This document shows positions 23,001 to 32,286 of a stretch of 64,000 nt of DNA, piece by piece (the stretch's first letter is position 1; each line of letters opens with the position of its first letter). The DNA is taken from contig CAWUHX010000291.1 of NCBI GenBank assembly GCA_963922205.1, positions 248,001 through 312,000 on the forward strand, given 5' to 3'. The notes under the pieces were generated by a model, which searched no databases, was not told the DNA's origin, and saw only the letters and a list, made by a program, of their open reading frames with translations. The stretch is from Romanomermis culicivorax. Lineage: Eukaryota; Nematoda; Enoplea; Mermithida; Mermithidae. A program made the translations under genes and the position numbers.

Positions 23001-26000
23001 AACTGCAAAAATAGTTCATGTTTCATTTTCATGTATCATTTTGTCAGTGTCAAATGACACAGCAGATGTTGCGCAATATATGTCATATTCAATGCAAAAA
23101 ATTGTTCGTTAATTTTTTTATAAATGAAAGAACGCAAAGATTTCAAGATTTAATTATTAAAATTCGGCGCATTTTGCCCTAGTCACAAACGTATGTGGAG
23201 TTCGAACCACAAGTTTTGTCAGCTTCAAGAGCACTCGCACGGCTTTCAATGAGCAAAAAATTATGAAAATGAAAGTACCGTTTATTGAGCTACACTACTT
23301 GAAAGTACATCACCTCACGATGCATAACCTTGTAATTATAGTCAAAATGAGTACAATACTCTATTCAATTTGAAATGATCGACGCAGCGGTCAAGTTTCA
23401 TCAAGCAGTCTGCATCACGAAAGAAAAATCTATCGGATAGAACTAAGGAGTCATTCTTAAATTCTGTTCGAAATTAAGAATGACTCGTTAGCTCTATCCG
23501 ATCGATTCGTTCAAAATAAATAGAATATAGTACAATTTTATATTTTTTCAGTGCTAAAAAACATGTCAGCGCATATTAACTCATTTTAAAGAACATTTGG
23601 TTCTCTCCGATAGACACGAGAAAAAATCTTATATTTGCGTTATGAAAGTAATGAGTTCATTTTAATTTACTATACCAATAATACATGTTTCTCATCCGCC
23701 AATATTTCCCATTCTCCCAATAAAACATAACTAAAAATCAAATTGAAACTTCTCTTTGCAGGATCGCGGGTCCCAAAAACGAAGCAGTCTACAAGTACGT
23801 GCCTTGGTCATTGATTTCTGCAATGATTCTAATCAGACAGGAAGCATTGTTATTTTTTGTTTCCTACAAAAAACATTGTGCTTGGAAAAGTCAGATGTGT
23901 CGAAGCAATTTTGTAACACAAGCAAAAACAAATAATTTCAAGTATTATCAAATGTCAAAGCAATCCGTTTGCGGCCATGCAGTTTCTTGGTCATCAGCTT
24001 CACCATCAATGTTCAAGTGTACTTGGAAATCATCAGCACAATCATCGACTGCTGTGGCATTTCAACTTTCACCATCCTCAAAATATCTTCTAATATGGCC
24101 GATACAGCTGCGCTGTCCTGAGAGAAGGGTTCCAGGACAAACGCACACTTGGTCCGTGGCACTTTTTCCAATTATGATTGATGGTTGCTAAGGGATTCTC
24201 ACCGAATCAATCACGTTTATCCTCATGATCACTCAGTGAGATGAATTTTATGATCTAGTCAACAGTGATTAGCACTTCTAAGGTCATTTTAGCTAGAAAA
24301 TCATTTCGTTCACGGTGCTTCGAAATCTGGGCGATCGAGAAACTTTTTAGGGACGGGAAGTTATCGATTGCCCAAAATTTTAGGGAGTCTTTGAACAGAA
24401 AAAATTCGAATTTATTTTACCAAAAAAAATCAAAAAACGGCTCAAAATTAGCAACTCTTGTTTAAAAATTATTGATAATGTATTTATGACGCGTAACACC
24501 GAAAACGTTGAAATTTTTGACTGTTTCTTGTCCAGAAATCACTTTCAAATTTACTGTCTTCAATTTCTTCCGTAGTGGTCCCGATGACCAGCATACGACT
24601 AGCCATATGACTAGCAAATCTTTGAACTTCCATAAGACAATTTTAAAATTTTTATGTGTGTCTATCGGTGAGAAACATGTTCTTTAAAATAAATTAATAT
24701 GTGCTGGTATGTCTTTGGCAGTAGAAAAAATATAAAGTTGTACCAGTATTCATTTTGACCAAAATTACTATGTTATGCATCATTAAGTGATGTATTGTAA
24801 AGTACTGTAACTCAATAAACAGTATCTTTATTTTCCTAATTTTCTGCCAATTGAAGCCCATATGAGCGCCCTTGAAGTTGACAAAATTTGGGGTTTGGTC
24901 CGCACATATGTGGGTTATTCTGGGCCAAAATGTGCCAAATTTTAATATGTAAATCTTGAATTTCTAATTTATTTTGCTTATAAAAAAATTAAAGAACAAA
25001 TTTTTGCATCGAATACGACAATTTTAGCACAAAATCTGGTCTTTCGTAAAAAATTCGAACAAAATATTGTTAAAAATGACAAAACGGTGCATAAGAAGGC
25101 GGCATCAACGTTCTTTGCAGTAATTTGCAAATCTCCATTACTTCGTGAAAAATGAATTTTTTTGTGAAAAGATTATTACCATGATGATCAGCGTTAAAAA
25201 TTGAATCTAGGCTATCGAACCTTAAGGTGGTGTTTCCTAGTTATGAGAGGCAGACGTCACACTGCTGCGAAGTTATAGTCATACAAACAATCAGAATTCA
25301 GAATTGCGCATTTCAGAAACTTTGTAAGGTAGATGATAAGTCACGTGAGAATTATTGCGGTTACAAGATGTTCTATAGAATGAATGCTGTGCTATTAGAT
25401 ACGCTTCAGTGCTTTCTGAGATCAGGTATGCACAAAGTTTTACTTGTCTATCAAATTTATGCAAATTTTAATGTGAAAATACCTATTGAGAAAACTTACC
25501 AGTGCAAGATTGCTCATGTTGTTATGGGCTATCAACCTATAAAATGTATCATTTCGGAATTTATGTACATTGTTGCTTGAAAATCGTATCCTAACATGGG
25601 TGCAAGGAATTTTTTTTCAATTCTTATATTCGTAACCACGAAATATGGATGAGTGAGGGGAAGCCAAACAACTTGCTTGTACTGTTATATGTGCAGAGTT
25701 TGGGATGTGAGCAGCCTGAAACATAATTAATTTTTGGAAGTTTTGCTGCTGATTATCATCTAACTAAGTAGAATTTTTCTGATTTATTGGAAATTGGTTC
25801 GAATCGGAGTCGTCAACATACATCAGCCTTAACACTGAATTAACTTGTTAGTGACCGAGTTTTACTGCACCAAAATATAGTTAATTTGATACTGATCGAT
25901 AGGTTCCATTGAGATTTATCCAAAACTCTATTTCCGAATGTTGTACATCCTTTTTGGGCAAAGCCATGACCGGTTGAAGTTGGATGGTATCTGAACTGAT

Positions 26001-29000
26001 CTCCCTCAAAAAATGTTTTTTGTTATATATGAAGGCTTAGGCGAGCTTCACCTCAGATCGATGCTGCTGGCTTGTCTGAAGTTGTTAAAAAAGCTGGTAA
26101 AAGTTAGTAAGAATAGGTTGCAAAAGAGATAGCCAATGGTTGACTTAAACGCAAAGTGTTTAGCCGAAATTGACTTTCCTGTTCCGAAAATCCGACCTTG
26201 ATTGCCCCGGTGACAACTTTTAAAAGTTATGAGATTTGTAAGTTTGAAATTCAAACAAATTGTCAAACGTTGGGTTTCACCAGGCAAAGCAGTTGACGAC
26301 AGGAAAACAATACTAAATATACAATTAACAGAATCGAGACAAGCGACCAACAACTGAATTCTTCATGCCACAATAACTTAGAAGAAATCAACAGGTTTCG
26401 TCATTCTATGGAAAATCGTAGCATCACCTTGTGAAACGCATTTTTTGCCAATGCGTGGTCATCAGTGTGATCACCTTCAGAAGACGATTTTCTTTCAGGT
26501 AACAGTTATGCTATTGGAGCACGTGCTGCCGGCCAGCTATTTCGACCAAACGCTGAGGGCGCTCTCGGTCGATATGGCCGTTCTCAGGGACTTGATGCAG
26601 CACCGCTTGCCACGACTTTCGGCACATTTGGATTTTTTGCAACGACATTCTGGTGAGAGTTTCTTCGATTTATTGATCCGAAGCTGAAATCTTATTCTGA
26701 TTCTATAGTCCGCTTTTCTTGAGATGTTTCAAATAAAAAAAATGAAGCAGGTACATAGTACTTAATGTTTTTACAATTTCCTGCCAAACCGTACGTCCCA
26801 ACGGCGCTAGAATTTTGGAAGTCTACTCATCACCAATTTTTCAATAACAAATCCTACAGTAAAAGCTTCATGTAGACGACTACGAGAGCTGTTGCCATTT
26901 TTCAATTTACAATCATTGTATAAAAACCCTGTATCTCTGAAATGATTTTTCAATTTGAAGTTTTACTTTCTTTTAGAAAGCGAATTCGAACCACCGTTGG
27001 TAAACGTTTTCAGCATGCAATGGTTTTTGACCCTGTTCGCCACTTGTTTGCCGAAAAGGGCCGTGCACAGGATTTGGGACTCATTGATGCTGGAGGGTTC
27101 GGAAATTTTGCTCAGAGCGGCTTTGGCGCTTTGGGCGAAAATCGCGAAGTGAGGAAATACATGCGGGAATGTTGTTGAAGAAACTAATAACTTCGATTGC
27201 GTTGAAAATTTTGAAGGATACAATAATAGACTGAAACATAATTATACTCCAAGTGAAGATACAGCAGTTTGGGCCAAGTTTTCGAATAGGGCTCGATGAG
27301 ATCTATCGATTAGAATCTTAATTAGAAAGTTTTGATCATTGAAGACGAGATCAAGGCTTATCATATCAAATTTTCAATTATTCCAAGAAAAAATGCACAA
27401 AAAATCTCATTAAGTGGAATATCTGTAAAAAATTTTTGCACAAAAAAGATCGGTTCAAACAATTACTACACAATGCCCTTAATCCTTATACCTTGCAAAT
27501 TCCGGAAGGTTAGATAATTGACTTGTCACAGATCGTTTGCTGCGCATGATTAAAAATCAAAAATAATTTTTTCGTGATTTTATGCAAAAATCTCGACATT
27601 TAAATCGCGCAAATGCCATTTTGATCAGAAAAATATTGCGAAACAAGCAGTCTGTATCAGGTATATTCCGGCAGTTTGGCTGCACCACGTGAAATCTACT
27701 GTATTTAAGCTGTTAAATTCACTGAATGGTTGGTCCGAACTCTACTACCTTGAAAGATTGCCACAGAGAATTCAACGACCATGAAAAATACCAAAATTTA
27801 TAATTTCAGTTTGCAATCAATAAAATATTAAGCCAAAATTATAAGTTTTGTTTGGCAGGTTACTGTAACCAGAAAACTTAAGACACCTTTGTGAAACTTT
27901 ACGGACTTTTTGAAAGAACGTTTCGTGTGTAGTAAAAAGTAAGGATGAAGTGGGTATTCAGTTTTTTGGGACACCCTGTATAATTTTTTCTCCAATAAGT
28001 TTTAACCCAACTTTTGGATTATCGAGCTTGTCGTTGAAATCTATCCGAAAACATGATTTCAAATGACATACTTAAATCTTTGGTCGAGTTATGTATGGTT
28101 GAAGTTTAGAAAATTTCCTAAAGATTTTTTTGACCCTGATGTTTGATGTCAAAATATCTCCAGAAATCGTTGTGATGATCAAGATTCACATGCAGTACTA
28201 AAAAGCACTTATTTTGCTCACTGCATCGCAGACGCCTGAACAAATGCAAAACGGCTGATTCATTCTACACTCAAATGGGCTTGGTGTGCCAAGAATGGAC
28301 AGAAATGAGCGACGACAAATGCAACGACGTCATGTCGGTCATCTATTCGATGGCCGACTTCCCTTACCCGGGTTTGGACGAATTGCGCAACAGGCACATG
28401 TTCAATATTCAACCGTTTTCCAGTACAATTAAACTATTGCGGCACCAGGCGGTCAACATTTTGAAACCGGCTTCTGGCTATAGTAGCGATGAAGGGCCCG
28501 ACGCCTTCCAATCGGCTGATGATGCTCGACAAAATGTTAAAGATGGTGAGAGACTTGGGGTCAGGTTGGGCGTTTGACCTCCCCAAAATATTGTCAATAT
28601 GTCCTAGGCCCAATTGATGAGATCCATGTCTATCGCGCGAAGAGTGTAACGACAATTCCAAGGAAATCTCTAATAGAATTGATATTATCGACTGCCAATT
28701 TCTCGACTCAACCTATAAAAAACATTTTTTCTATTTTATTCACTAAACTTACCACCAAATCGCCTCAGATACAAAACGGTGTCACTGGCTCGAAGTAACT
28801 TCTCAATGTTCTCTAAAGGCCCTGTCATACTTCACCGCGCGGCGCCGGTTGTTCTATTCATACTAAAAAGCGGCGCCGGCCGGCGCCGCGCGGTACCGCC
28901 TTTGAAGTATGAATAGGTTTTTGTAATTTTTGCGGCGCCGCGCGGCGCCCCTTCAGGTTTCAACTGAACCAATACACATTTTTTGAGAAGAGCAAAATCC

Positions 29001-32000
29001 AAAAGTAAAAAAGCGGCGCCGTACGGCGCCGCGCGGTACCGCGCGGCGAAGTATGACAAGCCACCGCGCGGCGAAGTATGACAGGGCCTTAAGATTTTTC
29101 TAGCATGCAACCGAAGATTGTAACCTGTAATCGACCTTGAAATTGGTAAACTCACAAAAACTGTGCTATTGCAATTGCACTGGAGTGATTTTTCAGTCTC
29201 AAAACGCTGTAAAGTATATGACAATCAATAAGATTTAAAATATAATACTTTTGACGGAGTTTAGAGAGGTCACGGTTTGTTTAACCGCCCCAAGATGATT
29301 CTTCTTGCTGATTCGATGGCGAACCCCCGGCCACTACGGTAGTTTTTCGACATTATCGAAAAATAGACTACACGATTGAAATGAGTGCTCGATTTCAGCT
29401 CGATATTAATGAAAAAATCACGGAAAATGAAAAAAATTTAATCGAAAAAGTTAAATTTCCGAAAGTAAATAAAAGGAAGTCAAAAATTTAAGTAAAACGC
29501 TCTACAATGAGGAAACAAGAAGGCGAATAAATGATTTTCAAGTATGTTTTCCGCTTTGCCAAAAGTCCGGCGTTGAATTTTCTTCACTAACAGCGTCTCG
29601 ACGTGAGCAATCTATGCACGAATTCGTATGCACCTGTCAGCCTAACGTTGACAATGTGACAAGTTTTTGAATTTTTTGTTTTTTCAGCATCGCCGTCTTT
29701 TGCTGATATAATGGTGCGAAGCTGGTGTCATGTAATTTCTTCCCCTTATTTTTCTTAGATTCTAATGACCACAGGAAGTCCAGCGATCAAAAACCCAAAA
29801 CGTCGGACTTGAACGCCCTGGAAAAACAATATAGACTTTTGAGGCAAAGGCAAAAACAGGCCGCAGTGGTGGTCAGAGGTAAGTTTGATATGATAATGAC
29901 TCTACAGAATATACAAACTTTTTTCTGATAGGAGTCTTCACGAATGGTATACAGCAGAGAAACAACAGGCAGAATGGGCACTATGTGAAAAATTACGCTC
30001 AAGTGGATGTGTTCAATCATTTACAGCTCAAACAACCGAAAAAGGGTGCAACGTGAGATATTCTTTCTGAAAACATCATTCCTATTGTAGTAATTACTAT
30101 CAGCTACAGAAAAAACTTCGAATGCAGCTATATAACTTACCAAGGAAATATAGAACACTGGACTGTATTTGTGTTCAAATTTACATGAATGTGATTCGAA
30201 AAAGTAAGTTCTTGGATATCTAAAAGCGCAAAAAAGATGCAAATCCAACCTTGCCCGATCAATTTTCTTGCCAAAAGTGCATTCGGTAACCTAAAAAGCG
30301 AGCTGATCATGTTACACCTGCTTTCTCTGGACCCAATTTACACTAAAATCTGTATGAAATATTTCGACAATGCTGACTTTGTCTATGCCATCTGAAGAAT
30401 GATGAATGGTATGCATTTTCACGAAGACTTAGAATCTAGAAATGACTCTATAAACTCTTATACCGATCTCACATCGTTTCCTATCTATGAATTTTCAAAC
30501 TTTGACCAAATTCTTCCTGTAAAGTGTGGTCCGAAAAAGGGTCTGCCTAAAAATGCCACCTTACAATAACCAGGGCAAATCTGGGGCTCCGGTTCGAAAT
30601 GACTACAGTAAATTATATTTATGTCCAAAAGTCGTAGGCATCGTTTACGGTATTGCTCTAAACAAAATCACTCATATTTTTGGATCTTCCTCATGCACTA
30701 TTTTTTAATAGAATATTCCAAAAAAATCAACAGATTCACTTGAAAATAAGTTTAGTTGGAGAGAAACGTTGAATAAGATAATATCTATGGACATTTGACT
30801 TCAATTTGCTTTGAAATCCATTTCGGACCGTGCCCGCTTCAATAAAGAGATTTCGAAAATTTTGGAAAATTTCAAATTTTCGTGGGAACAGTATGTACTT
30901 TGGTCATGATTATCAAAATTAAGCTTTGAAGCCTTACTTGCATAGCATAGAAATTCCGCTAGGGGTCAGCCGGGACATGGGATGGGATAAAAATTTTTTT
31001 CGTTCTTTGAAAACGAAAAGGTAGGTCATCTGACATCAGAATATTCTTCAACCCACATTAGTCAAATAAATATGTGAAGTTATTTGCTTGGACAGCACTT
31101 CTCAAGTTTTAATATTACTTTTTTGGAATCGAGTATGCTTTTTTTAGAAAAATTGTTAAACTACAGCATCATTTTCATTTTCATGACGACTTTGTCTTCT
31201 CTCTTGCTCATTTTTCTTCGTCATCTTCCCAATCGTTGCTGGAGAAGGTCAAATCTGCTGGGTTCAACACCCCCCAAATTCCTCCACCCACGTGCATGCT
31301 CAAAAATCAGGCGTCCAAGTACGTTCAATTTTCGTTGTTGTTCGAACATTCTTACTGCAAAAATACATCTAACCGAACACGACTAATATGAAAAGGTAGC
31401 GTTCTGTAATGAATAAGCACAACTGTCATCGTATACTGTATTAAGGTGAGAAACTTAATACAGTATTAAGGTGAGAAACTAGAATAGACAGGCTATGTGA
31501 TGAGCAAAACCTGAACACTTTAACTTCACTGTCTGAGGTATGTACCAGAGGTTTTATAGGTGGACCTGTTTTCTGAACCACCCTGTATGTTTCTCTGAAT
31601 CCATGAGAGTCTAAATTTTTTTTCATTATCAGCATCTGCAAGAAAATCAAAATTTTTTTTATCTTTCATGGAAGTAGAATGCATTTTTCGTATTTACTCA
31701 AAATTAATCAAATTTTAGAATCAATACTTGCACGCTAAATGGGACCGTGCCTTTACCCATGGCGTCGAAAATCGTGCAACCAAGCGGCAAAATCAGACGC
31801 CAAGCTCATCAAAAGTCGCGTCGAGAATCTTCATCGTCGACGGCGTCTTCTTGCGCCTCGCGTAACGATCCGCTTTTTTTGAAGGTGTCGCCTTCGACGA
31901 CGGTGATGAAAAACGCCGCAGCAGACGATCGCTTGCGGAGATTTTTACGCCATTCTGTTCGCTATCCGCATTATTGCGAGATGCCCGTTTTTGAAGAAAA

Positions 32001-32286
32001 AACTGAAAGAAGACGCCGTAGTTTGGGCGATATGAAGCGAATTTTGGCCGAAAAACAACAGCGCCATCCCCGGAGCATTTCTTGCATGGAACTTTACTGG
32101 AAAATGCCGGATTTTTCGACGAATAATAATGCTTCGTGTCCAAGAATTGAAGAACAAGAAAAACTTAGATGCGTGCCGAGCTCTAACAATGAGCAAAATT
32201 TTCAAGCCACATTCCATAATCCATTCCCGATCAGAAAAAGAACCAGTTTAATCGAACGTGGTAAAAGATTGGGACTTTATAATTGA
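7680..32286 (+). CDS. TBC1D30: TBC1D30 orthologue, Rab GTPase-activating protein (whole locus)
   Basis: Twelve exons join in compatible phase: 7680-8025, [coiled-coil exon(s) not found], 15869-15950, 16401-16528, 16835-16960, 18083-18259, 26499-26652, 26977-27148, 28232-28545, 29759-29878, 29932-30052, 31148-31318 and 31719-32286. They total about 826 codons. TBC proteins stimulate GTP hydrolysis by Rab GTPases through an arginine finger (IxxDxxR) and a glutamine finger (YxQ). Both are present, at the 16960/18083 junction and in 18083-18259. Vertebrate TBC1D30 acts on Rab8 and restrains ciliogenesis. Identification rests on near family-identical blocks: LLNDLY, TLADHY, LAYARYNKSIGYCQGFN, ALSVDMAV, MQWFLTLFATCLP and the C-terminal GLYN end. 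The longest intron (18260-26498) is 8.2 kb and full of transposons. Confidence 0.9.
10274..10281. repeat. MULE left target-site duplication
   Basis: GAAGAAAC lies just outside the left terminal array and recurs at 14274-14281 just outside the right one. MULEs typically duplicate 8-10 bp. Confidence 0.7.
10288..10444 (+). repeat. MULE left terminal array, 8 copies of TTCAAAAGCGCAGC
   Basis: Eight copies of TTCAAAAGCGCAGC, spaced by 1-7 bp and with few substitutions, form the left terminus. The array opens two frames of about 100 codons that I treat as spurious. Arrays of this kind are plausible transposase-binding sites; that is an inference. Confidence 0.85.
11026..11958 (-). pseudogene. MULE transposase, second exon (DDE core), one in-frame stop
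   Basis: On the - strand the exon begins after a TTTTTTAG acceptor with VAPNDFVQLYTIHA, the segment that follows the first catalytic Asp in MULE transposases. A TAA stop at 11898-11896 interrupts the frame, which then stays open for 289 codons. The second acidic region HMDFEVAAHAAV, the C-x2-H motif GCMFH and the third catalytic region TTNHAEGYHNRLN are all present and in order. The reading ends at a stop near 11026. The function would be to cut and join the element's ends in the nucleus. The stop makes this copy probably inactive unless read through. Confidence 0.8.
11961..13157 (-). other. Intron of the MULE transposase (GC-AG)
   Basis: The inferred donor on the - strand is AAG|GCAAGT, a GC-type donor, and the acceptor is TTTTTTAG. 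The 1.2-kb intron is strongly strand-asymmetric: 12095-12420 is purine-rich on the + strand and 12530-12770 pyrimidine-rich. Open frames here are lysine-rich low complexity and are not credible genes. A 29-bp phrase containing CCAGCCAGAATGGGCAAATG is duplicated at about 12830-12885. Confidence 0.6.
13158..13860 (-). pseudogene. MULE transposase, first exon (FLYWCH-like finger to first DDE Asp)
   Basis: The ATG at 13860-13858 opens a frame of 233 codons. Residues 33-92 resemble a FLYWCH zinc finger: YQFRKK, then YWICLQC, then DGHHSDC. The frame ends with IMDGTF, the segment holding the first catalytic Asp of MULE transposases. The family normally continues DGTFK. Here ACATTTTAAG has one T more than needed, so TAA replaces the lysine codon at the exon edge. 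Either a one-base insertion has broken the gene or the true donor lies a few bases earlier. Confidence 0.75.
14113..14268 (-). repeat. MULE right terminal array, 6 copies of GCTGCGCTTTTGAA
   Basis: Six copies of GCTGCGCTTTTGAA, the reverse complement of the left-array motif, are spread over 155 bp with wider and less regular spacers than on the left. Confidence 0.85.
14274..14281. repeat. MULE right target-site duplication
   Basis: GAAGAAAC, identical to 10274-10281. Confidence 0.7.
15869..15950 (+). CDS. TBC1D30: TBC1D30 exon upstream of the TBC domain
   Basis: The exon is bounded by a TGATTCAG acceptor and a GTAATG donor. It has 27 codons plus one base and ends ...LKKC-G, joining the next exon as KKCGVDAKL. 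The family has KRRVDTKL here, at the end of the coiled-coil region. The start frame is fixed by the downstream phase. Residue similarity before KKC is low, so the exact 5' edge is less certain. Confidence 0.6.
16401..16528 (+). CDS. TBC1D30: TBC1D30 exon: entry to the TBC domain
   Basis: It follows a CTGCCTGCAG acceptor and stops before a weak GTTACC donor. It encodes VDAKLQFTPDPLT and then MKAVARLPDGIPEHFRQK, the conserved KAVARL-GIP opening of the TBC domain in this subfamily. Phase is 1 at entry and 0 at exit. Confidence 0.88.
16835..16960 (+). CDS. TBC1D30: TBC1D30 exon: TBC helices before the Arg finger
   Basis: Forty-two whole codons lie between a GTTTTCAG acceptor and a GTAAGT donor. 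The product starts LWITLADHY and carries NPDDDELSLQIVK. The IVK at its end begins the arginine-finger motif completed in the next exon. Confidence 0.92.
16961..18082. other. TBC1D30 intron with repeated short motif
   Basis: A degenerate 20-25-bp motif, roughly GGTTTCAGTCCCACTTGAAAC, recurs near 17029, 17290, 17408, 17542 and 17986. A GATCTCATTGAGATC palindrome lies at 17755-17769. Open frames reading through from the exon (to 17293) are intronic. Confidence 0.5.
18083..18259 (+). CDS. TBC1D30: TBC1D30 exon: Arg and Gln fingers
   Basis: Fifty-nine whole codons follow a CTCAATTAG acceptor and end at AAA|GTGAAT. DLHRTGW completes IxxDxxR, giving the catalytic arginine at the fourth residue of the exon. 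GYCQGFN supplies the catalytic glutamine of YxQ. Both residues needed for Rab GTPase activation are intact, so the protein should be an active GAP. Confidence 0.95.
19145..19245 (-). repeat. Left subterminal array of CCGCTACCTAGTGCACAT
   Basis: Six imperfect copies of the 18-bp unit lie here. The last has an alternative spacer (ATAGTCAG) that is mirrored in the right array. Confidence 0.8.
20057..20160 (+). repeat. Right subterminal array of ATGTGCACTAGGTAGCGG
   Basis: Six copies lie in inverted orientation relative to 19145-19245, including the CTGACTATGG variant spacer. Confidence 0.8.
20283..20400 (+). repeat. Copy of a dispersed CTTGAAATGCTTCTAAAT repeat
   Basis: This is one of five recognisable copies in the window (20283, 26704, 32902, 39070-39265 on the - strand, 49885). 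Shared phrases are TTTTTCTTGAAATGCTTCTAAAT, GTGGAAAGCAA, TATTTCAGA and, further on, TACAGTAAAA. Confidence 0.6.
20685..21310. repeat. Very AT-rich low-complexity tract
   Basis: More than 600 bp consist almost only of A and T homopolymer-rich runs such as TTTAAAAAACGATAAAAAACAAA, with short internal repeats. No coding potential. Confidence 0.7.
21754..22911. mobile_element. hAT-like non-autonomous element, CAGTGTTTTTTTAGCG ends
   Basis: The inverted ends are CCAGTGTTTTTTTAGCGGC on the left and GCGCTAAAAAAACAGTG on the right. Flanks are GACGCTGA and GTCGCTGA, an 8-bp duplication with one mismatch. Internally it has GC-rich hairpins (22711-22727) and phrases shared with elements at 53501-54467 and 59830-60780, for example CTAACGGCCACGCCTGATAGAAA. 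No transposase. Confidence 0.75.
23358..23528. mobile_element. 171-bp MITE with central hairpin, 8-bp target duplication
   Basis: AGTACAAT flanks both sides exactly (23350-23357 and 23529-23536). The ends are imperfect inverted repeats. The centre is a long hairpin (23434-23500). The insertion interrupts the left arm of the foldback repeat, whose right arm lacks it. Confidence 0.7.
23434..23500. repeat. 27-bp stem hairpin inside the 171-bp MITE
   Basis: CGGATAGAACTAAGGAGTCA continues to CTTAA, pairs with TTAAGAATGACTCGTTAGCT and then CTATCCG with three mismatches, and leaves a loop of about 13 nt. Confidence 0.8.
25890..25985 (+). repeat. Copy of an intronic GAGATCTATCCAAAA repeat
   Basis: It resembles segments at 16588-16660, 18505-18640, 27290-27330 and 28015-28110. 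These share the GTTGAGATCTATCCAAAA-CATGA start and a GAGTTATGTACGGTTGAAGTT end. Confidence 0.5.
26499..26652 (+). CDS. TBC1D30: TBC1D30 exon: mid TBC domain
   Basis: A TTTCTTTCAG acceptor and a GTGAGA donor bound 51 codons plus one base. The product has LLEHVLPASYF, then LRALSVDMAVLRDLM, a hallmark of the TBC1D30 branch, and ends with HLDFLQRHS. Confidence 0.95.
26704..26895 (+). repeat. Copy of the dispersed 190-bp repeat, in an intron
   Basis: It begins CTATAGTCCGCTTTTCTTGAG and ends with TACAGTAAAAGCTTCATGTAGACGAC. It matches the copies near 32902, 39070 and 49885, with higher divergence in the middle. Confidence 0.6.
26977..27148 (+). CDS. TBC1D30: TBC1D30 exon: C-terminal TBC helices
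   Basis: It enters at phase 1 after CTTTTAG and leaves at phase 2 before GTGAGG. It encodes FEPPLVNVFSMQWFLTLFAT and CLPKRAVHRIWDSLMLEGSE, which follow the family almost residue for residue. Confidence 0.95.
28232..28545 (+). CDS. TBC1D30: TBC1D30 exon: end of TBC domain and acidic linker
   Basis: An ATCGCAG acceptor and a GTGAGA donor bound 314 bases. Early residues KTADSFYTQMG match the family's ETADEFYSTMG. VIYSMADFPYPGLDELR and FNIQPF mark the end of the domain. The exon then turns acidic and Ser/Asp-rich (YSSDEGPDAFQSADD), as does the vertebrate protein. Confidence 0.93.
28817..29089. mobile_element. PIF/Harbinger-like MITE, extremely palindromic
   Basis: The 273-bp element starts AGGCCCTGTCATACTTCACC and ends GGCGAAGTATGACAGGGCCT. 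TAA flanks both sides (28814-28816, 29090-29092). It is made of nested GGCGCC, GCGCGG and GGTACC palindromes. A second copy of the end motif sits just inside the right terminus (29052-29063). Its relative is at 6103-6379. Confidence 0.85.
29759..29878 (+). CDS. TBC1D30: TBC1D30 exon: basic coiled segment
   Basis: It lies between TTTCTTAG and GTAAGT, entering at phase 1 and leaving at phase 1. LNALEKQYRLLRQRQKQAAV corresponds to the INALKRQYSRIKKKQQQ block of the vertebrate protein. Confidence 0.9.
29932..30052 (+). CDS. TBC1D30: TBC1D30 exon after the basic segment
   Basis: Only a 53-bp intron separates it from the previous exon. It enters after TTCTGATAG and leaves at GTGAGA. VDVFNHLQLKQPKK parallels the family's VINHLLLGKKMK. 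Phase 1 to 2 fits both neighbours. Confidence 0.8.
30053..31147. other. TBC1D30 intron
   Basis: No repeat or exon is recognised. The open frame at 30526-30708 has no support. Confidence 0.55.
31148..31318 (+). CDS. TBC1D30: TBC1D30 exon, divergent C-terminal region
   Basis: The exon follows a long T-tract acceptor and ends at GTACGT. Phase 2 in and 2 out fits both neighbours and the frame is free of stops. Ser-rich FSSSSSQSLLEKVKSAGF and a Pro-rich stretch are plausible protein, but I see no clear counterpart in vertebrates, so support is structural rather than from similarity. Confidence 0.65.
31441..31490. repeat. 25-bp perfect tandem duplication
   Basis: TTAAGGTGAGAAACTTAATA followed by CAGTA occurs once in full and again for at least 15 bp, within the last TBC1D30 intron. 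Confidence 0.8.
31719..32286 (+). CDS. TBC1D30: TBC1D30 terminal exon and stop
   Basis: A TTTTAG acceptor opens 568 bases ending in TGA (32284-32286). The product is basic and Ser/Arg-rich (RRESSSSTASS, RLRRFLRHSVRY, ERRRRSLGDMKR). It finishes NPFPIRKRTSLIERGKRLGL-YN, echoing the RKSATARNLGLYG end of the vertebrate protein. Codon use is less AT-biased than the introns. Confidence 0.88.

Larger units (their letters stand above)
21735..25210. repeat. Large foldback repeat with two later insertions
   Basis: About 23540-23650 and 22912-23357 form the left arm, continuing before 21754. They match the reverse complement of about 24640-25205. Matching landmarks include TTCATTTTTCACGAA, TTAATTTTTTTATAA, TTTATTGAG-TAC and GATGCATAAC. 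The left arm is broken by a 1158-bp hAT-like element and a 171-bp element. The right arm preserves the uninterrupted order at both sites. It may be a MITE-like or Foldback-type element. Confidence 0.65.
18260..26498. other. 8.2-kb TBC1D30 intron filled with transposons
   Basis: It contains the GC-rich TIR element 18958-20227, a copy of a dispersed repeat (20283-20400), a very AT-rich low-complexity tract, a foldback repeat of about 3.5 kb with two insertions, and a copy of the GAGATCTATC repeat (25890-25985). No additional exon is required, because phases 0/0 match across it and the conserved domain is continuous. Confidence 0.7.

Noticed and set aside
23190-23230. tRNA-like GTTCGAACC T-loop
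   Set aside because: No acceptor stem, anticodon stem or D-arm could be folded around it, and it lies in a repeat arm.
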